From: Alphaproteobacteria bacterium
GTDB lineage: Bacteria > Pseudomonadota > Alphaproteobacteria > JAEULC01
Assembly: GCA_020851015.1 (NCBI GenBank)
Contig: JADZDN010000171.1
Coordinates: 1-64,000 of the forward strand
Length of the DNA: 64,000 nt
Direction of reading: 5' to 3'
Shown: positions 15,972 through 24,352 of the stretch, one piece after another
Position numbering within the stretch: the stretch's first letter is position 1
Layout: every line of letters begins with the position of its first letter
The notes under the pieces: model-generated
What the model was told of the DNA's origin: nothing
The model's database searches: none
The model's input: only the letters and a program-made list of their open reading frames with translations
Translations under genes and position numbers: made by a program

Positions 15972-16673
15972 ATGACTGACAAGGTTGCAATCATCACCGC
16001 TGGCGGCAGCGGCATGGGAGCGGCGGCCGCGCGCCGCCTTGCCGCGGACGGATTTCGGGTGGCGATCCTGTCGTCCTCCGGCAAGGGCGAAGCGCTGGCC
16101 AAGGAGCTCGGCGGGTTTGGCGTGACCGGTTCCAACCAATCGGCCGAGCATCTGCAGAAGCTCGTCGCCGGCACACTGGACCGCTGGGGTCGCATCGATG
16201 CGCTCGTCAACAGCGCCGGCCACGGTCCCCGCAAGCCTATTCTCGAGCTTGCCGATGACGAGTGGCGGACCGGAATGGACGTGTACTTCTTGAGCGCCGT
16301 GCGACCGACGCGGCTGGTAACGCCCGTCATGCAGAAGCAGAAATCAGGCGTCATCATCAACATCTCGACTGCCTGGGCTTTCGAGCCGAGCGCGATGTTT
16401 CCCACCTCGGCCGTCTTTCGCGCGGGTCTTGCGTCCTTCACCAAGATCTACGTCGAAGCGTACGCGGCCGACAACATCAGGATGAACAACGTTCTTCCGG
16501 GATGGATCGACAGCCTGCCCGCAACCGACGCGCGCCGCGACAGTGTTCCGCTGAAGCGTTACGGCACCAGCCAGGAGATCGCGGCGACAATTGCCTTCCT
16601 CGTTTCGGACGGCGCGGCGTACATCACCGGCCAGAACATCCGTGTCGATGGAGGCGTGACGCGGTCCATCTGA
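15972..16673 (+). CDS. Short-chain dehydrogenase/reductase family protein lacking the YxxxK pair
   Basis: This SDR-fold protein has 233 residues with the cofactor motif TAGGSGMG, an NSAG motif and an active-site Ser stretch NISTAWAF. C-terminal DGAAYITGQNIRVDGG is typical. The place of the Tyr/Lys pair reads SAVFRAGL, so the Lys is Arg and the Tyr is Ser. Similar substitutions occur in a minor SDR branch. ATG 15972 is used; ATG 15948 would add eight residues. It stands alone between a transporter operon and the lysR gene and may serve either. Confidence 0.87.
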   Translation: MTDKVAIITAGGSGMGAAAARRLAADGFRVAILSSSGKGEALAKELGGFGVTGSNQSAEHLQKLVAGTLDRWGRIDALVNSAGHGPRKPILELADDEWRTGMDVYFLSAVRPTRLVTPVMQKQKSGVIINISTAWAFEPSAMFPTSAVFRAGLASFTKIYVEAYAADNIRMNNVLPGWIDSLPATDARRDSVPLKRYGTSQEIAATIAFLVSDGAAYITGQNIRVDGGVTRSI

Positions 16674-16756
16674 TGCCGGCGCCGCGCCTTTAGATCGGAG
16701 AGGAATTTCGTTGGACGCTTTGGCAGGGTGCTTCGCATTCGGAGTGCGCAGCAATC

Positions 16757-16803
16757 CATGCGACAAATGCTTCACACTTCTGTATTGATGCATTTTCGAC
16801 ATG
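16757..16803. promoter_or_regulatory. 47-bp dyad element, copy 1 (upstream of lysR)
   Basis: The element starts CATGCGACAAATGC and ends GCATTTTCGACATG, an imperfect dyad. Its reverse complement matches 17796-17842 at 39 of 47 positions, counted by eye, and both copies are exactly 47 bp. The ends are the best conserved parts. It finishes 10 bp before the lysR ATG. An autoregulatory LysR operator is the simplest reading. Confidence 0.6.
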
Positions 16804-16813
16804 GATAGCCAAT

Positions 16814-17716
16814 ATGCGCGTTCGATACCTGCAGGCTCTGCGTGCCGTCATCGAGACAGGCAGTGTGACCGAGGCGGCAAAGCGTTTGTCGCTTACGCAG
16901 CCGCAAGTAAGCCGGCTGCTAGGCGCGCTCGAGCGCGAACTGGGCTTCGCGCTGTTCTTGCGGCAGGGGCGGCGGATCGTGCCGACCCTGGAAGGAGCGC
17001 AGTTCTACGAAGAGACGAAGCGGATTCTATCTGGTTTTGACGAAATCGGGCGTCTTGCGAGCGACATACGCACGCGTCAGGACGCATGGTTGCGTATCGT
17101 GGCGCAACCGTACCTCGCGCACAGCCTGCTGCCGCGCGCGATCTCGGAGTTCGGGAAGCAGCATGCCAACGTTCGTGTCTCGATGGAGATTCGCTCTCGC
17201 GCCGATGTCGGATTGTGGATTGCGGGGCAGCAATTCGATCTGGGCATCGTAGCGCTTCCGCTCGAGGCGCCAGCGATCCGGTCGGAGGCATTCGCAAAGG
17301 TCAAGCTAGCGCTTGCCGTTCCGAAGGGACATCGGCTGGCCAGCCGCGCGGTCGTGCGTCCTGCCGACATTGCCAATGAAAATTTCGTTGCGCTTCGGCC
17401 CTACACACTGCTCCGGCACCACAGTGACGAACAGCTTTCCCGTCTGGGAATGTCGCCATCGATCCGTGTGGAGACGTCGTCCGGTCTGTCTGCATGCCAA
17501 CTCGTGGCAGAGGGAATAGGCGTTTCTTTGGTGGACCCCATTGTCGCAAGGACAATACCCGGCATCGCTGTAAAGCGCTGGGAACCGGCACTTTACCTGA
17601 CCTATGGATTCTTGTTCCCCACGGCCTATGCGCTTTCGTCGCTCACCTTGAAATTCAGCGAGACGCTTCGAAAGACCGTCACGGCGATGGCCCCAAATGA
17701 TGTGACGATCATCTAG
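16814..17716 (+). CDS. LysR-family transcriptional regulator
   Basis: This 300-residue regulator has an N-terminal winged helix (LQALRAVIETGSVTEAAKRL, then LTQPQVSRLLGALERELG, about residues 6-45) and a C-terminal type 2 periplasmic-binding fold that senses a small effector. It sits between two inverted copies of a 47-bp dyad, one just before its start and one before the aminotransferase 17890-19089. That arrangement suggests it controls both itself and the downstream aminotransferase/dipeptide-transporter operon. The effector is unknown. Confidence 0.93.
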   Translation: MRVRYLQALRAVIETGSVTEAAKRLSLTQPQVSRLLGALERELGFALFLRQGRRIVPTLEGAQFYEETKRILSGFDEIGRLASDIRTRQDAWLRIVAQPYLAHSLLPRAISEFGKQHANVRVSMEIRSRADVGLWIAGQQFDLGIVALPLEAPAIRSEAFAKVKLALAVPKGHRLASRAVVRPADIANENFVALRPYTLLRHHSDEQLSRLGMSPSIRVETSSGLSACQLVAEGIGVSLVDPIVARTIPGIAVKRWEPALYLTYGFLFPTAYALSSLTLKFSETLRKTVTAMAPNDVTII

Positions 17717-17795
17717 GCACCGACGCGGACAGCGCAGGCGCAAGATGCGTTGGCGAACTGCGCCCACTGCGTGCCCGGGCCGGACGACTTGATCA

Positions 17796-17842
17796 CATGT
17801 CGAAAGCGCATCAATTCAGAAATTTTATACATTTGTCGCATG
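17796..17842. promoter_or_regulatory. 47-bp dyad element, copy 2 (upstream of the class V aminotransferase)
   Basis: The element starts CATGTCGAAAGCGC and ends CATTTGTCGCATG. It is the inverted counterpart of 16757-16803 (39 of 47 positions). It lies 47 bp before the aminotransferase ATG at 17890. The inner spacer is AT-rich and more variable than the ends, as expected for a protein-binding site and not for coding sequence. Confidence 0.6.
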
Positions 17843-17889
17843 GGTCGAGCGCGCCCTATGGTTATGGATCAACTGCCAAGCTGGAACCC

Positions 17890-19089
17890 ATGACAATTGC
17901 CTCCCTCCGTCCCCGCGAACCCGCTCTCTACCCGGACGATGCCGACGGCATTGAAGAACTGTCGTTCGCAACGGTGGCCCGGGAGTTTCCCATCAAGGCC
18001 CGCCGCTGCTATCTCAACAATGCGTCGATTGGCGCGCTGAGCTTGCCGGTGATCGCGGCCGTTGATCGCTTCATGCATGACGTGCGCGACAATGGCCGGA
18101 ACGAGTATCCCACCTGGTGCCGGTACGCCGACTCGTCGATAAAGGAGCGCATTGCGAGACTGATCGGCGCCAAGGCGTCCGAGATTGCCTTCATCAAGAA
18201 CACAACGGAGGGCCTGGGGTTCGTTGCCAACGGGTTCCCGTGGAAGCCGGGTGACAACGTCGTCATTGCCGATATCGAGTACCCTTCCAACGTGTACTGC
18301 TGGGTCAAGCTCGCCAAGCTGGGCGTCGAAATCCGCTGGGTCAAGAATCAACAGGGTCGCATCAGGGCCGACGACATCAGGGCCATCATGGACGATCGCA
18401 CCAGGATCGTCTCACTGAGCGCCGTGCAGTTCTCCAACGGGTACCGCCAGGACCTCGAGAGCACGGCCGGCCTGTGCAACGAGCGCGGCGTGCTGCTCAA
18501 CCTGGACTGCATCCAATGGGTGGGCGCGCTTGCCATGGACGTGGAGCGCCTGGGCATCCATTTCGTCTCGGTTGGCGGCCACAAATGGATGCTTGCGCCG
18601 ATCGGGACGGGATTCTTCTATTGTCGCCGGTCGGCCATGGATCGGATCGAGCCGCCAACCGTCGGATACCACACGGTCGACAAGCACGAAGACCACATGG
18701 ACTATGACTTGGTCTATCGCGGCAATGCGGGCCGGTTCGAGGAAGCGTTGGTCAACTTTACGGGCATTTGGGGACTGGATGCTGCCGCCCGCATGCAGTT
18801 GAAGCTGGGGCCGAAGGAGATCCAACGGCACATCATGGCGTTGACCGGCCGCGCCGCGGAAGGGTTGCGCAAGCGGAAATACAAGATCGTCAGCCCGTTT
18901 GGCGACAACGAGCGATCCGGTATCGTGTCCTTCCGTCACGCGAGCCTGAAGGCGGAGGTACTTGCCGAGCGGCTGAAGAGTGCTGGCGTGGATCTGGCCG
19001 TACGGGGCGGCGCGCTGCGCATCTCGCCCTCCTACTACAATGATGCGCAGGAAATTGACCGGTTCCTCGACGCGCTGCCCGCGGCATAG
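17890..19089 (+). CDS. PLP-dependent class V aminotransferase (isopenicillin-N-epimerase/cysteine-desulfurase type)
   Basis: The enzyme has 399 residues and fold type I. The PLP Lys is K232 in VGGHKWML; the NNASIGALS and NTTEGLGFVANG loops bind the phosphate. There is no mobile-loop catalytic Cys as in NifS/SufS, so desulfurase activity is unlikely. Epimerase, lyase or transaminase activity fits better. ATG 17890 is chosen because the longer frame from 17797 begins inside the 47-bp regulatory dyad. It lies 23 bp before the dipeptide binding protein, so it probably acts on the imported compound. Confidence 0.88.
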   Translation: MTIASLRPREPALYPDDADGIEELSFATVAREFPIKARRCYLNNASIGALSLPVIAAVDRFMHDVRDNGRNEYPTWCRYADSSIKERIARLIGAKASEIAFIKNTTEGLGFVANGFPWKPGDNVVIADIEYPSNVYCWVKLAKLGVEIRWVKNQQGRIRADDIRAIMDDRTRIVSLSAVQFSNGYRQDLESTAGLCNERGVLLNLDCIQWVGALAMDVERLGIHFVSVGGHKWMLAPIGTGFFYCRRSAMDRIEPPTVGYHTVDKHEDHMDYDLVYRGNAGRFEEALVNFTGIWGLDAAARMQLKLGPKEIQRHIMALTGRAAEGLRKRKYKIVSPFGDNERSGIVSFRHASLKAEVLAERLKSAGVDLAVRGGALRISPSYYNDAQEIDRFLDALPAA

Positions 19090-19112
19090 AGGCGGCTACT
19101 GGAGAAGCACCA

Positions 19113-20666
19113 ATGAATCTTCATTCCCTACGTACCCTTGCGACCGTGGCAATCATCGCATCTGCTGCCGGCTCATGGCCGATGTCTGCTATCGCGCAGC
19201 AGGCGCCCAAGATGGGTGGCACGTTGCGCTATGGCACGGTAACGGAGGTCGCCAGCCTGGACCCGCATGTCTATGTCGGCAGTGCTTGGAAAGTGCTGAT
19301 TGAGGCGATCTACAGTCCCCTGGTCGGCTACGACGCCAAAGGCAAGATCGTGTCACGCCTGGCGGAGCGCTGGGAGACGCCCGACGCCAAAACGACCGTA
19401 TTCCACCTGCGCAAGAATGTGACCTTCCATGACGGGACGCCATTTTCGGCCGAGGATGTGAAGTTCTCGCTCGATCGCATCATGGATCAAAAGACGGGAG
19501 CAACACTTCGCACCAATCTGACGGGCGTCACCGTATCGGTAGTCGATGCCAGCACGGTGAAGGTTGCAACTGCGGAGCCGAACGCAACGCTGCTCAGTAT
19601 CCTGGCCCTGCCCGAGGCTGCCATCGTGTCCAAGAAGTGGATGGAAGGCGGGCCGAACGTCAAAGTCCAGGCGAATGGCACCGGGCCGTTTGTGCTGAAA
19701 GCGTACGAACCTTCCGTGCGGGCCCAGCTTGAGAAGAATCCCAAGTATTTCGTCAAGGGGCAGCCGTACCTGAGTGCCGTTGAGTTCAGGATGATCAAGA
19801 GCGACGACGCGCGTGTAAACGCGTTGCGAACCAATGCTGTCGATATGATCGACTTCGTACCGTGGAAGGACATCGACACATTGAGGCGCGTTGCCAACCT
19901 TACGGTCGATTCCTCCGGCGGGGCGTTCATGAACTTGTGGTTCAACGCCACCAAGAAACCTTATGACGACGTGCGCGTGCGCAAAGCGTTCGCCTACGCG
20001 ATCGACCGCGCCGCCATTTCCAAGGCCGCGTTCTTCGGTCACGGCACTCCGATCGAAGGACCCCCGACGACCACCGACTCACCCTACTACAACAAGGATC
20101 TAGCCAAGACATACAAGTACGACCCAGCACGCGCGAAAGCCTTGCTTGCCGAAGCCGGCTACGCCAAGGGATTCGACTTCGAGTTTCTGGTTTTCCAGGG
20201 CCTGGGCATTTACACCTCGACGGCGCAGATCGTCCAGGCCAACCTGAAAGACGTGGGAATCAACGCAAAAATTCAACTTGTCGAGTTTGCCGAGCTTTTG
20301 GATCGGAAGAACAAGGCAAACTATGACGTGATGATCTATGGCGTGTCGATGAAGCTGACTGATCCGGACGTCTATGCCTACTACCTGGGCGCGGATTCGA
20401 CCTATTGGGCGAAGCCGATCGGCTATCGCGACGAGGCGCTGGAGAAGCTGCTAGCCGACGGTCGTGCTACGATCGATCTGAATGCGCGCAAGGCGATCTA
20501 CCGCAAGGTCGAACAGAGGGTGATGGAAACCAGCCCGTGGGCCTTCATCAATTTCCGCGAACAGGCGCAGGCCTATACGAAGAAAGTGCGCGGATACAGC
20601 CACCTGGGCGGCGCGCTCAATGAAAGCAGCGCCGGCATATCCTTGCCGACCATGTGGATACAGTAG
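19113..20666 (+). CDS. Peptide-type ABC transporter substrate-binding protein (family 5, DppA/OppA-like)
   Basis: The protein has 517 residues including a Sec signal peptide with a hydrophobic core at about residues 8-27 and a likely cleavage after AIAQQ. The mature part shows GGTLRYGTV, LDPHVYV and the family 5 stretch FHLRKNVTFHDGTPFSAEDV. GGAG lies upstream of the ATG. A strong hairpin follows the stop, as often seen between an abundant binding protein and its permeases. The ligand is probably a short peptide or modified amino acid. Confidence 0.93.
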   Translation: MNLHSLRTLATVAIIASAAGSWPMSAIAQQAPKMGGTLRYGTVTEVASLDPHVYVGSAWKVLIEAIYSPLVGYDAKGKIVSRLAERWETPDAKTTVFHLRKNVTFHDGTPFSAEDVKFSLDRIMDQKTGATLRTNLTGVTVSVVDASTVKVATAEPNATLLSILALPEAAIVSKKWMEGGPNVKVQANGTGPFVLKAYEPSVRAQLEKNPKYFVKGQPYLSAVEFRMIKSDDARVNALRTNAVDMIDFVPWKDIDTLRRVANLTVDSSGGAFMNLWFNATKKPYDDVRVRKAFAYAIDRAAISKAAFFGHGTPIEGPPTTTDSPYYNKDLAKTYKYDPARAKALLAEAGYAKGFDFEFLVFQGLGIYTSTAQIVQANLKDVGINAKIQLVEFAELLDRKNKANYDVMIYGVSMKLTDPDVYAYYLGADSTYWAKPIGYRDEALEKLLADGRATIDLNARKAIYRKVEQRVMETSPWAFINFREQAQAYTKKVRGYSHLGGALNESSAGISLPTMWIQ

Positions 20667-20706
20667 GTCGAGGGTGGGGCACGCGACGCCGCGTGCCCCT
20701 CGACCC
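20667..20706 (+). terminator. Intercistronic hairpin after the binding-protein gene
   Basis: GGGGCACGCG and CGCGTGCCCC pair perfectly around the 4-nt loop ACGC. Outside this, TCGAG and CTCGA extend the stem after a small bulge. There is no T-tract, so it is more likely an mRNA-stabilising or attenuating hairpin than a full terminator. It would keep binding-protein mRNA above permease mRNA. Confidence 0.7.
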
Positions 20707-20723
20707 CTTGGGATGCTTGTACA

Positions 20724-21680
20724 TTGCTGGGTTACTTGGGACGTCGCTTCGCCGCCGCGGCCATGACCCTGGCCCTGGCTTGCGCAGCCGTATTCGCCTC
20801 GATCCATCTGCTGCCCGGCGATCCGGTCGCCATTCTGCTGGGCGAGCAGGCCGGCGCGGACCCGGAAGTCGTCCAAAAGATGCGTGGCCAGCTCGGCTTG
20901 GATCGGCCACTGGCCGAGCAGTTTCTCTCGTGGATCGGTGGGCTCGCCACCGGCGATCTGGGCCGTTCGCTGCGAACCGGCGAGCCAGTTTTTGCCGACG
21001 TGATGGTCCGGTTGCCGCGCAGCCTTGAGTTGATCGGCGGCGGTCTCTCGATCGCCATATTGCTGGGATTGCCCCTGGGCGTCGTCGCAGCCCGTGGGCG
21101 CGGCCGCTCTGCCGGCACCGCAGCCTCCGTGGCGGCGATTGCCGGATTCTCGGCTCCCGTGTTCGTGTCGGGAATCATCCTGGTGATCGTATTCAGCCTA
21201 TGGCTCGACATCCTGCCATCCTCCGGTTTCGTTGAGTTCGCAGAGGATCCGATCACGCATATCGCCTGCTTGGTGCTGCCGGCGACAGCGATCGGAATCA
21301 ATTTCATGGGTGTGGTAGCGCGGATGACCCGTGCAAGCCTTTCCGACACAATGACAAAGGAGTACGTGCGCCTGGCCCGGGCCAAGGGTCTGTCGCGTGA
21401 TGCGGCAATTCTGAAGCATGCCCTGCCCAATGCCCTCGTACCGGTGATCGCGGTGATAGGGATCCGGGCAGGCAATCTGCTGGGCGGCACCGTCATTGTG
21501 GAGGCGCTGTTCGACTGGCCCGGACTCAGCTCGATGCTGGTTAGCGCCGTGTTTGCGCGCGACTATCCGGTGATCCAGGGCGCGTTGGTCGCCATCTTCG
21601 CCGTCTTCGTACTGATCGGCTTGGCGATCGATACCTGCCAGGGCATCGTCGATCCGCGGATACGTGAAAGCGCCGCGTGA
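20724..21680 (+). CDS. Peptide-type ABC permease (DppB/OppB family)
   Basis: This 318-residue permease has an N-terminal membrane segment, LLPGDPVAILLGEQAG in the periplasmic region typical of DppB, and a cytoplasmic EAA loop (EYVRLARAKGLSRDAAILKHALPNA region). The best start is TTG 20724 (MLGYLGRRFAAA); no in-frame ATG fits. The stop overlaps the GTG start of the next permease (GTGA). Confidence 0.92.
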   Translation: MLGYLGRRFAAAAMTLALACAAVFASIHLLPGDPVAILLGEQAGADPEVVQKMRGQLGLDRPLAEQFLSWIGGLATGDLGRSLRTGEPVFADVMVRLPRSLELIGGGLSIAILLGLPLGVVAARGRGRSAGTAASVAAIAGFSAPVFVSGIILVIVFSLWLDILPSSGFVEFAEDPITHIACLVLPATAIGINFMGVVARMTRASLSDTMTKEYVRLARAKGLSRDAAILKHALPNALVPVIAVIGIRAGNLLGGTVIVEALFDWPGLSSMLVSAVFARDYPVIQGALVAIFAVFVLIGLAIDTCQGIVDPRIRESAA

Positions 21681-22519
21681 CTGTCGCCGCTCCAGCCAAA
21701 GCTGCCCGGCCGCGCTTCATGGCAGGTCCCCTGACGGCCGCAACCTACCTCGCGGCCGTTGTCGTGCTGGCGATATTCGCGGACATAGTGAGTCCGCGCG
21801 ATCCGCTGGCTATCGATCCCAACAACATCCTGGCCTCGCCCGGGGTGGGAAACCTGCTGGGCACCGATGAACTCGGCCGCGATCTGCTGGCCCGAACCAT
21901 CCATGGCGGGCGGGTTTCGCTGGAGGTCGCCGTCTCGGCGATTGTTCTGGCGAGTTCTATCGGCATACCGCTGGGCATCGGTATTGCCTTCTGCGGTCGG
22001 CGGGTCGAGACCTTCGCCATGCGCGTGATCGATGTATTCGTATCGCTGCCCGAGATTTTTGTCGCCATTGTTATCCTGGGATTCGCCGGAGGAGGGTTGA
22101 CGACCCTGATCGTCACGATCGGGATCCTCTTCTTTCCCCAGTTCGCGCGGGTCGCCTATGGCATGGCCCGCAGCATCCGCGCGCGGGAGCATGTCTTGTG
22201 CGCCGTATCGCTGGGCGCGGGGACGGTATGGATCATCCGAAAGGAGATCCTACCGAACATGATCTCCGTAATCGCGGTACAGGCATCCTTCACCTTGTCG
22301 TTTGCCATGCTGATGGAGGCCGGTTTGAGCTTCCTCGGACTGGGCGTGCCGCCGCCTACGCCGTCATGGGGTCAGATGATCGGGGGCCTGAAGAATTACA
22401 TCTTCATCAATGCCTGGCCGGTGGTGGTGCCAAGCGTGGTGCTCTTCGCGGCCGTGCTTTCAGTCAATGTTCTGGGCGATTGGTTGCAGGACAGGCTAAA
22501 CCCGGAATTGCGACGATGA
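21677..22519 (+). CDS. Peptide-type ABC permease (DppC/OppC family)
   Basis: This 280-residue permease starts at a GTG overlapping the DppB stop. It carries GTDELGRDLLARTIHGGR, the EAA-type loop near REHVLCAVSLGAGTVW, and EAGLSFLGLGVPPPTPSWG, all diagnostic of DppC proteins. The C-terminus NVLGDWLQDRLNPELRR is complete. ATGA overlap couples it to the ATPase gene. Confidence 0.93.
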   Translation: MTVAAPAKAARPRFMAGPLTAATYLAAVVVLAIFADIVSPRDPLAIDPNNILASPGVGNLLGTDELGRDLLARTIHGGRVSLEVAVSAIVLASSIGIPLGIGIAFCGRRVETFAMRVIDVFVSLPEIFVAIVILGFAGGGLTTLIVTIGILFFPQFARVAYGMARSIRAREHVLCAVSLGAGTVWIIRKEILPNMISVIAVQASFTLSFAMLMEAGLSFLGLGVPPPTPSWGQMIGGLKNYIFINAWPVVVPSVVLFAAVLSVNVLGDWLQDRLNPELRR

Positions 22520-23502
22520 GAAGCACTGGGGACGTCGTGCTTTCCGCGCGCAGGCTGGTGACGACGTTCGATACGCCGAGGGGTTGCTTGCGCGCGGTGG
22601 ATGGTCTGGATTTGGACCTGCGCCTGGGCGAGGTAGTTTGCCTAGTTGGCGAATCCGGGTCGGGAAAATCGGTCACCGGTCTGTCGTTGATGGGCCTCAT
22701 CGAGCCTCCGGGATCCGTGACCTGTGAAGAGCTTCGGTTCGATGGCCACGACCTCGTCGCGCTGTCCGAATCGGAAATGAACCACTTACGCGGCCGCAGC
22801 ATCGCGATGATCTTTCAGGAGCCGCTGTCGGCGTTGAATCCCTCGCGGCGCGTCGGCGATCAGATCGCCGAAGTACTAACGACCCATGGGCTTGCCTCTC
22901 GCGCCGAGGCAATGCGCCGCGCAGTCGAGTTCCTCGGGCGGGTGGGAATCGACAACGCCCCATTGCGCGCGCGGTCCTATCCGCATCAATTGTCGGGCGG
23001 CCAGCGGCAGCGCGTGACGATCGCAATCGCCTGCATCGCCAGCCCGAAACTCATCATCGCCGACGAGCCGACGACGGCGCTGGACGTGACAATTCAGGCC
23101 CAGATACTCGACCTTCTGACTGAAATGCAGACAAGCTTGGGATCGGCACTGCTCTTCATTACGCACGACCTGGGCATCGTGGCAGAACTCGCCGACAGGG
23201 TGGTCGTGCTCTATGCCGGGCAGGTAGTGGAAGAGGCGGCGGTCGAGGATCTGTACGGCAACCCCGGGCATCCTTACACAATTGGCCTGCTCGCGTCGGT
23301 CCCAGATGTCGATACCCCGCGCAAGCGCGGCATCAACCTGCCGGACATCCCGGGGACCGTACCGAATCTTCTGGATATCGGCATGGGGTGCAGGTTTCGC
23401 GAACGGTGTGACCGGGCGCACGAGCGCTGCGCTGCAGAACCGCCGTTGATCGCGCTGTCGGAGGGGCATCGCGTTTGGTGCTGGCTTCATGCAGGGCGCT
23501 GA
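22516..23502 (+). CDS. Peptide-type ABC transporter ATPase (DppD/OppD family)
   Basis: This ATPase has 328 residues. Walker A is GESGSGKSVTG, Q-loop IFQEPLSALNPS, signature LSGGQRQRVTIAIA, Walker B LIIADEPTTALD, H-loop ITHDLG. The C-terminal extension has GCRFRERCDRAHERC, the usual cysteine-rich tail. ATG 22516 overlaps the DppC stop. It overlaps the next ATPase gene by 14 bp. Confidence 0.93.
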   Translation: MRSTGDVVLSARRLVTTFDTPRGCLRAVDGLDLDLRLGEVVCLVGESGSGKSVTGLSLMGLIEPPGSVTCEELRFDGHDLVALSESEMNHLRGRSIAMIFQEPLSALNPSRRVGDQIAEVLTTHGLASRAEAMRRAVEFLGRVGIDNAPLRARSYPHQLSGGQRQRVTIAIACIASPKLIIADEPTTALDVTIQAQILDLLTEMQTSLGSALLFITHDLGIVAELADRVVVLYAGQVVEEAAVEDLYGNPGHPYTIGLLASVPDVDTPRKRGINLPDIPGTVPNLLDIGMGCRFRERCDRAHERCAAEPPLIALSEGHRVWCWLHAGR

Positions 23503-24352
23503 TCCGATACTGGAGGTTCGCGGATTGCAGCGGCACTTCGTGCTTCGCCGCTCCATGCTCGGGCGTCCGCTCAGGGTTGTACGTGCGGTTGATGGGGTCG
23601 ACATCAGCGTTCAGTCTGGGAGCACGCTTGCGCTTGTCGGCGAATCCGGCTCGGGCAAGTCGACGCTTGGTCGATGCGTTGCGCGGTTGGACACGCTGAC
23701 CCACGGAACGGTTCATTTCTCTGGCCGTGACGTGTTTGCGGCACGCGGCGCTGCGCTCGGCCAGTTTCGACGAGAGGTGCAGACAATCTTTCAAGACCCA
23801 TTTGCCTCGCTCAATCCGCGCCGCAAGATCGGCGACGCCATCGGAGACGGTCCAGCAATTCACGGGTTGATGCCAAAGGACGCAATCCGCGATTTGGTTG
23901 TGCATCTACTTAAGCGGGTCGGTTTGCGGCCCGATCACGCGGATCGCTATCCGCATGAGTTCTCTGGAGGCCAGCGTCAGCGCATTGCCATCGCTCGCGC
24001 TCTGGCGCTTGGGCCGAAGTTCATTGTAGCGGATGAGGCCGTTTCATCGCTCGACGTTTCAATTCGAGCGCAGATCTTGAACTTGCTGATGGATATCCAG
24101 GCAGAGCGGGGCTTGAGCTTCCTGTTCATCTCTCATGATCTTGGGGTCGTCCGACACGTGGCGGACGAAGTCGCGATCATGCAAGCAGGCAAGATTGTTG
24201 AGCAAGGTCCAAGCGACCAGATTTTCGCGGATCCGCGCCAGCCCTATACGCAGGCACTCCTCCGCGCAGTTCCGAGAGCCACGATTGGTCGCCGCGGTCG
24301 AGGGCGCGCGGCAACGCGCACGAGTCCGCCTACCGTTTCGCCAATTCGTTAA
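23489..24352 (+). CDS. Peptide-type ABC transporter ATPase (DppF/OppF family), shortened C-terminus
   Basis: This second ATPase has 287 residues. Walker A is [11 protein letters not shown], signature FSGGQRQRIAIARAL, Walker B FIVADEAVSSLD (Ala where Pro is usual). The catalytic core is complete, but the usual C-terminal extension with the GCxFxxRCP cysteines is missing. It is replaced by a short Arg-rich tail that runs into the converging M24 peptidase gene with a 23-bp overlap. The tail loss suggests a rearrangement at this junction. The ATPase could still work, as the tail is not part of the core fold. Confidence 0.9.
   Translation: MQGADPILEVRGLQRHFVLRRSMLGRPLRVVRAVDGVDISVQSGSTLALVGESGSGKSTLGRCVARLDTLTHGTVHFSGRDVFAARGAALGQFRREVQTIFQDPFASLNPRRKIGDAIGDGPAIHGLMPKDAIRDLVVHLLKRVGLRPDHADRYPHEFSGGQRQRIAIARALALGPKFIVADEAVSSLDVSIRAQILNLLMDIQAERGLSFLFISHDLGVVRHVADEVAIMQAGKIVEQGPSDQIFADPRQPYTQALLRAVPRATIGRRGRGRAATRTSPPTVSPIR

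Noticed and set aside
17797..17889. A 31-residue N-terminal extension of the class V aminotransferase (MSKAHQF...) and a similar leader read leftward from 16802 (MSKMHQY...).
   Set aside because: The resemblance of the two leaders comes from the shared 47-bp DNA dyad, not from protein conservation; the real aminotransferase start is more likely 17890.
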